The position numbers and the translations under genes are program-made. A stretch of DNA of 64,000 nt. Source: Bilophila wadsworthia ATCC 49260. Lineage in GTDB: Bacteria > Desulfobacterota > Desulfovibrionia > Desulfovibrionales > Desulfovibrionaceae. A model generated the notes under the pieces. That model did no database searches, had not been told where the DNA came from, and saw nothing but the letters and a program-made list of their open reading frames with translations. Positions 59,829-64,000 of the stretch are shown here, piece by piece; the stretch's first letter is position 1, and the number at the start of each line of letters is the position of its first letter. The stretch spans positions 1 to 64,000 of the forward strand of contig NZ_JNJP01000005.1 in NCBI RefSeq assembly GCF_000701705.1, written 5' to 3'.

Positions 59829-61768
59829 TCCCCTTGGGGCTGCGCGAGGCAGACCGGATCAGGATTGTTCTTGCGGATAGCGTATTGATGGGCCGTGACC
59901 GCGCCGAGGATGGCGAAGCCGGTAAGGTCGGCCCACGTGTCGGGCCATACGAAGACCACGCCCGCCGCCATGAGCGCCAGCCGGAGCGGGAAGCGCAGGC
60001 GTCCGTGGAGATAGCCTTCAAGGCCGCTGGCGAAACTGTAGACCGCCGCTGTGGCGACCACCGCCGTCCAGAGGATTTCGGGGAGCGAGCCGTCGAGGAT
60101 GAGCGCGGGCCGGTACATGAACACAAAGGGAACGATGTAGGCCGCGACGGCCAGCCTGACGGCCTGTACCCCCGTCGCGTTGGGGTCACCCTCCGAAATG
60201 CCCGCGGCAGCGTAGGCGGCCACGGCTACGGGAGGCGTAATGGCGGAGATGGCCGAGAAGTACACGATGAACAGATGCGCGCTCATGAGTGAGAACTTGA
60301 ATTCCAGCAGGGCCGGGGCCGCCAGCGTAGCGGTGAGCACATAGGCCGCCGGGACGGGCATACCCATGCCGAGGATGATGCAGACGATGGCCACCATGCT
60401 GAGGCACAGGCCGCTCTGGCCGCCCGTCGCCGCGAATACGAGGCTGGTGAACTTCCCGCCGAGGCCGGTGAGCATGATCCCGCCGATGACCATGCCGGCG
60501 GCGGCCGAGGCGTTGGCCACGGTCAGGATGCCGAGCCCGGTCTTACGGATGACTTCGTATAGTTCCTTGATGCCCATGCGGTGGCCGGGAATGAGCCAGC
60601 TGATGACGACTACGGACGCGGTGGCGAGAAGGCCGACGACCGTGGGGTTCACGCGCTGGATGATCAGGGTCACGAGCAGCGCGATGGGAATGATGTAGAG
60701 CCAGTTTTCCTTGAGGACGGTCCACGCGCTTTCGTGGTCGGTATCTTCGGAAATGGGGCGCATCCCCTTGAGCACGGCGCGGTAATGGACCTGCATCATG
60801 AGGCCGAAATAGTAGATGATGGCCGGAAGGGTGGCGGCGATGGCGATCTCGATGTAGGGGATGCCCGCCACGTCCACCATGAGGAAGGCCGCAGTGCCCA
60901 TGATCGGGGGCAGGATGGAAGCGCCGGAACAGGCCGATGCCGCCACGGCCCCGGAGAACGTCTCGCCGTAGCCGAGGCGCTTCATGAGCGGGATGGTGAT
61001 GCTGCCGGTGGTGACGACGTCGGACACGGGGCTGCCGGACAGCGTGCCGTACAGGGCGCTGGCGATGACGCATATCTTGGCTGGCCCGCCGCGCATACGT
61101 CCGGCGATGGAAGCCGCGAGCCTGAAGAAGAAGTTGCCGCCGCCCGCCGCGTTGAAGACCTGCCCGAACAGCACGAACATGAACACGTAGGTACAGGCCA
61201 CGCCGACCGGGGTGCCGAAGATGCCGTCGTAGGTGTAGACCATGCGGTCAAGGAAGACTTCCATCGTGGAGCCGCGATGTCCGAAATAGCCGGGCAGGTA
61301 TTCGCCCACGAAGTTATAGACGATGAACACGAGGATGATCCCGAGCAGAACCGGGCCCACCGTGCGCCGCGTGACTTCCAGCGTCAGCAGCACGAAGGTC
61401 GCCGTGACCGCCCAGTCGGCGGGCGTCAGGGGATCGACGCCGGTCCAGCGGGTGACGAGTTCCGCCCCGTTCAGCACCATGTAGGCACCCGCCGCGAGGC
61501 TGATACAGGCCAGCAGGATGTCGGGCACGGGGACGTTTTCGGACTGTCCGGGCTCGGTGCGGATCGGGGTGTAGCAGATGAACGTCAGCGTTATCGCGAA
61601 CGAGACGAACAGCGAGCGCAGGATGAACGAGTCAATGAACCCGAACGGCGCTCCATACAGTTCCACCGCCGCAAAAAGGACGACGAGCACGCCGACGATC
61701 CTGCTCCATAGGGGGGACAGCTTTCTGCGTCTGCCTTCCTTGAAGAACAATCCTAGCCTCATAACCAT
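59825..61768 (-). CDS. TRAP transporter fused permease (DctQM type, TAXI-linked)
   Basis: The 647-aa product combines the small (4 segment) and large (12 segment) TRAP membrane subunits, as in TAXI-type systems. Signature sequences are VFNAAGGGNFFFRLAASIAGRMRGGPAK, SGSPVSDVVTTGSITIPLMKRLGY, GASILPPIMGTAAFLM and ITPPVAVAAYAAAGIS. It imports an organic acid with Na+ or H+. The binding protein gene is upstream in the same operon. Confidence 0.92.
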   Translation of the reverse strand: MVMRLGLFFKEGRRRKLSPLWSRIVGVLVVLFAAVELYGAPFGFIDSFILRSLFVSFAITLTFICYTPIRTEPGQSENVPVPDILLACISLAAGAYMVLNGAELVTRWTGVDPLTPADWAVTATFVLLTLEVTRRTVGPVLLGIILVFIVYNFVGEYLPGYFGHRGSTMEVFLDRMVYTYDGIFGTPVGVACTYVFMFVLFGQVFNAAGGGNFFFRLAASIAGRMRGGPAKICVIASALYGTLSGSPVSDVVTTGSITIPLMKRLGYGETFSGAVAASACSGASILPPIMGTAAFLMVDVAGIPYIEIAIAATLPAIIYYFGLMMQVHYRAVLKGMRPISEDTDHESAWTVLKENWLYIIPIALLVTLIIQRVNPTVVGLLATASVVVISWLIPGHRMGIKELYEVIRKTGLGILTVANASAAAGMVIGGIMLTGLGGKFTSLVFAATGGQSGLCLSMVAIVCIILGMGMPVPAAYVLTATLAAPALLEFKFSLMSAHLFIVYFSAISAITPPVAVAAYAAAGISEGDPNATGVQAVRLAVAAYIVPFVFMYRPALILDGSLPEILWTAVVATAAVYSFASGLEGYLHGRLRFPLRLALMAAGVVFVWPDTWADLTGFAILGAVTAHQYAIRKNNPDPVCLAQPQGE

Positions 61769-61799
61769 ACTCCTTGGGGCGAACCCCCTCCGCGCGGCG

Positions 61800-61930
61800 C
61801 CGCCTGCGGAGTTTCCCCGCCCGCGCGGGGGATTGGCGTTTTCCCTATGGGCCGTTTTTCAGGGACGAGTCGAGCCCTGCGGGGAAAATCCCCGCACATG
61901 GGGGCCGGTGAAGGCCCCCGGGCAGGATGC
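61800..61930. repeat. GC-rich composite palindrome, copy B6
   Basis: CCCCGC/GCGGGG, GCGGGGAAAATCCCCGC and GGGGGCC/GGCCCCC stems fill the 167-bp spacer between the TAXI binding protein and the TRAP permease genes. A hairpin here could lower permease expression relative to the abundant binding protein. Confidence 0.55.
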
Positions 61931-61935
61931 GACAG

Positions 61936-62928
61936 TTACTTCTTGAGTTCGCGGAAGAACTTTTCCGCTGCGGGATGCATGGGGATGGATGTGTTGGCCG
62001 ACATCGTTTCGGGCGAGAGGTCGCGCAGGTTCGCGTGGACGCTGTGCAGGTAGTCGATGTTCGCCGTCATGGCCTTGAGGACGCCCGTGATCACTTCGTC
62101 GGGCTGATCCGCGCTGGTGATGAGCAGGAGCTGCGAGGAGACGGTGGGACAGTCTTCCTTCTGGAAGGAATAGGTGCCGGCGGGGATGGTCAGGGAAGAG
62201 GTGCCGAGTTCCTTGTTCAGCTTTTCCTGATTGGCCGGATCGATGGGCAGCATGATCAGGTCATGCTTCTGGCCCAGTTCGTAAAAGCGGCTGGTGGGGA
62301 ACTGGGAAACTTCGACGATGGCGTCCATCTGCCCGGCGTCCCAGAGGTCGGTCGCTTCGGGTCCGGGGATCTTGTGGACCTTGCCGCCCCACTTGGCGAT
62401 GTCGCTGTAGGTGATGCCGTAGGTCTTGAGCAGCTCTTCCGTTGCTACGTCGATGAGCGTGCCCTGACGGTTGACGGTGATGCGCAAGGGAATCTTCTTG
62501 TCCTTGATGTCCTGAATGGACTTGGCCCCGGTTTTGGCGTCCACGAAGAACTGGAGCGCATTGATGGGGTTCATCACCGCGACGAGGCGGAGATTGTCGA
62601 GCTTGCGACCCTTGAACGGGGCTTCGCCCTTGATGGCCTTGAGGGTCAGGACGTCGGTCGCCAGCGCGAACTGGACTTCGCCCCGGCTGGTCATGACCTG
62701 ATTGGGGCCGTCCTTGCCGGGTTCGGTGGTCACGCGGACATTGGGCATACTCCGCCGCAGGGTTTCGCCCACGCCTTCTGAAATGATGGCCCACAGGCCT
62801 CCCGAGCCGCCGCCGAGGATCGTGAGGTTGTGGGTGTCCGCCGCCAGTGCGGCTTGCCGGACGCCCGGACCGAACGCCATCATCCCTGCCAGAGCCAGTG
62901 CACATGCGAGACTTTTACGCCATTCCAT
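61936..62928 (-). CDS. TAXI-family TRAP solute-binding protein
   Basis: The 330-aa product has a signal peptide (ALALAGMMAFGPGVRQAALA) and the TAXI fold: NLTILGGGSGGLWAIISEGVGETLRRSM, EVQFALATDV, AVMNPINALQFFVDAKT and WDAGQMDAIVEVSQFPTSRF. It binds a carboxylate in the periplasm for the fused permease. It is the first gene of the operon, 240 bp from the divergent LysR gene. Confidence 0.92.
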   Translation of the reverse strand: MEWRKSLACALALAGMMAFGPGVRQAALAADTHNLTILGGGSGGLWAIISEGVGETLRRSMPNVRVTTEPGKDGPNQVMTSRGEVQFALATDVLTLKAIKGEAPFKGRKLDNLRLVAVMNPINALQFFVDAKTGAKSIQDIKDKKIPLRITVNRQGTLIDVATEELLKTYGITYSDIAKWGGKVHKIPGPEATDLWDAGQMDAIVEVSQFPTSRFYELGQKHDLIMLPIDPANQEKLNKELGTSSLTIPAGTYSFQKEDCPTVSSQLLLITSADQPDEVITGVLKAMTANIDYLHSVHANLRDLSPETMSANTSIPMHPAAEKFFRELKK

Positions 62929-63024
62929 AAGATTCTCCTCCGGGGGGGCGGTTTTGTCCCCTCCTCTTGCTTGTGTTTTTTAGAACATTTTGTGTATTCT
63001 GAGAAATATCTTTTTAGTCTGCAT

Positions 63025-63045
63025 TGCATACTTTTTTGATATGCA
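63025..63045. promoter_or_regulatory. LysR-type binding site in the divergent spacer
   Basis: TGCATA (63025-63030) and TATGCA (63040-63045) form an inverted repeat with a 9-nt centre, and fit the T-N11-A LysR box (ATA-N9-TAT). The spacer is AT-rich. Confidence 0.6.
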
Positions 63046-63168
63046 GATGCGGGAGAGGCGGCTCAGCATGGCGTGTGATAAAATCATTCGTTATTTGAGC
63101 AGAATAGATATGCACAGTGTAAGGGATGGATGCCGTGCGGCACGGGGCAGCGCGGAAGCGGGGTGGGC

Positions 63169-64000
63169 ATGGATTTGAAACGGCTAGAGTATTTTTGCGC
63201 GATTGTCGAAAAGGGACAGATCAGCAAAGCGGCGGAAGCCCTGCACATTTCGCAGCCTCCGTTGAGTATGCGCCTGAAGGAACTCGAAGAAGAGCTCGAT
63301 GTCCAGCTTATTTATCGAGAGGGGAAGGCGTGGCAGGTGACGCCGGAAGGGGAGGCCCTGTATCAGCGGGCGCAGTTTATCCTTTCCTATGTTGCGGGTC
63401 TGGAAAAGGATATTCGGGAAAGCCGGAACAAGGTCTCCGGCCTGGTGCGGATCGGGGTGTGCCCGCCGTGCCTCTCGCTGGCAAGTACACCCATTCCGGC
63501 CCTGAACCGGGAATTCCCGGATCTGCGCTTCCGGGTCTGGGTCATGGACAACCAGTCCCTCGAACGGCACATGCAGGAGCGGAATCTTGACTTCGCGCTG
63601 GTCCAGCTTCCGGTGCAGAACGCCAACTACGCCATGCTCCCGTTGGCGCGGCAGGAATTCGTTGCCGTGTATGGGCAGGGGGTTCCCCCGCCCGAGGCAC
63701 GATCCATCGGCGTTGAGGAACTGAGGGAAGCGCCGCTGATGCTCTCGCGGCGGCGTGACGGCGGAGGCGGCTATGATCTGATCATGCGCGCCTTTCAGGA
63801 TAAAGGGGTACGCCCCAACGTGGTCTTGGATTCGCAGGATACCCGCCTGCTGCACAAGCTGCTCCGACAGGGCATGTCCGCCGTAGCCATACTCCCCGAG
63901 CGGGAAGTGGCCGCCGGGACGTTGGAATCTTTCCCGATGCGTCGGCTGGACGTGCCCGGCCTCGACCTTGCGCCCGTACTCATCTGGCTGGAACATGCCT
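63169..64000 (+). CDS. LysR-family regulator, 3' partial
   Basis: ATG 63169 opens a frame that runs past the window end. The N-terminal HTH is LKRLEYFCAIVEKGQISKAAEALHISQPPLSMRLKELEEEL in outline. The effector domain begins near VRIGVCPPCLSL and includes FALVQLPVQNANYAML and GMSAVAILPEREVA. At least 277 codons are present of about 290-300. It is divergent from the TAXI-TRAP-UbiD operon and most likely activates it in response to the imported acid. Confidence 0.9.
   Translation, partial: MDLKRLEYFCAIVEKGQISKAAEALHISQPPLSMRLKELEEELDVQLIYREGKAWQVTPEGEALYQRAQFILSYVAGLEKDIRESRNKVSGLVRIGVCPPCLSLASTPIPALNREFPDLRFRVWVMDNQSLERHMQERNLDFALVQLPVQNANYAMLPLARQEFVAVYGQGVPPPEARSIGVEELREAPLMLSRRRDGGGGYDLIMRAFQDKGVRPNVVLDSQDTRLLHKLLRQGMSAVAILPEREVAAGTLESFPMRRLDVPGLDLAPVLIWLEHA

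Noticed and set aside
1..64000. tRNA and rRNA genes
   Set aside because: I looked for T-loop sequences of the GGTTCGAATCC type on both strands and found none in a cloverleaf setting; a dedicated scan could still find one.

Overview
The window is high-GC (about 60%) bacterial DNA. It suggests an anaerobic, respiratory Desulfovibrionaceae-like host of the Bilophila/Desulfovibrio type. The grounds are two glycyl radical enzymes with an activase, a periplasmic tetraheme cytochrome c, several fumarate-reductase-type flavoproteins, a TAXI-TRAP transporter, a sigma-54 enhancer-binding protein and many GC-rich composite palindromes between genes. This placement is inference from gene content; no rRNA or tRNA marker was seen.

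Region 1 (1 to about 9085) is the right end of a prophage or similar integrative element. It holds a recombination module (HNH nuclease, ERF annealing protein, SSB, DUF1351 and two unknowns), a minus-strand block of small accessory genes, a degenerate CI-like repressor, Lar-like restriction-alleviation paralogs and a tyrosine integrase at the end. Inside it, at 5457-5663, lies a four-repeat, three-spacer mini-CRISPR array. Its repeat has the type I-F architecture, and no cas gene is present in the window.

Region 2 (9086-12808) carries a DUF523 protein, a DUF985 cupin, a secreted M15 peptidase and a Tat-exported flavoprotein reductase. Region 3 (13157-26464) is a long minus-strand operon divergent from an IclR regulator: cupin, two ABC ATPases, two permeases and a binding protein of the nitrate/sulfonate/taurine class, an SDR dehydrogenase, a glycyl radical enzyme broken by a frameshifting deletion, the activase, and an intact glycyl radical enzyme. 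It looks like uptake plus radical cleavage of a small polar substrate that I cannot name.

Region 4 (26672-34912) is the alpha-2-macroglobulin/PBP1C pair. Region 5 (35131-41448) is a 1037-aa sigma-54 activator divergent from an amidohydrolase-MFS operon, with a good -24/-12 promoter and three upstream repeats. Region 6 (41962-46766) holds a small membrane protein with FeoA, a tetraheme cytochrome, an NCS2 permease and a TSUP exporter. Region 7 (47161-52272) is an amine-related group (BCCT transporter, RidA, PucR-type regulator, FAD amine oxidase) linked by a shared upstream DNA motif.

Region 8 (52742-64000) contains a frameshifted flavodoxin/ferredoxin (EFR1) gene and a minus-strand operon: TAXI binding protein, fused TRAP permease, FAD reductase, GltD-like Fe-S oxidoreductase, UbiD, UbiX and an LpdD-like protein. 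It diverges from a LysR regulator cut by the window end. This fits uptake and reversible decarboxylation or reduction of an aromatic or unsaturated acid.
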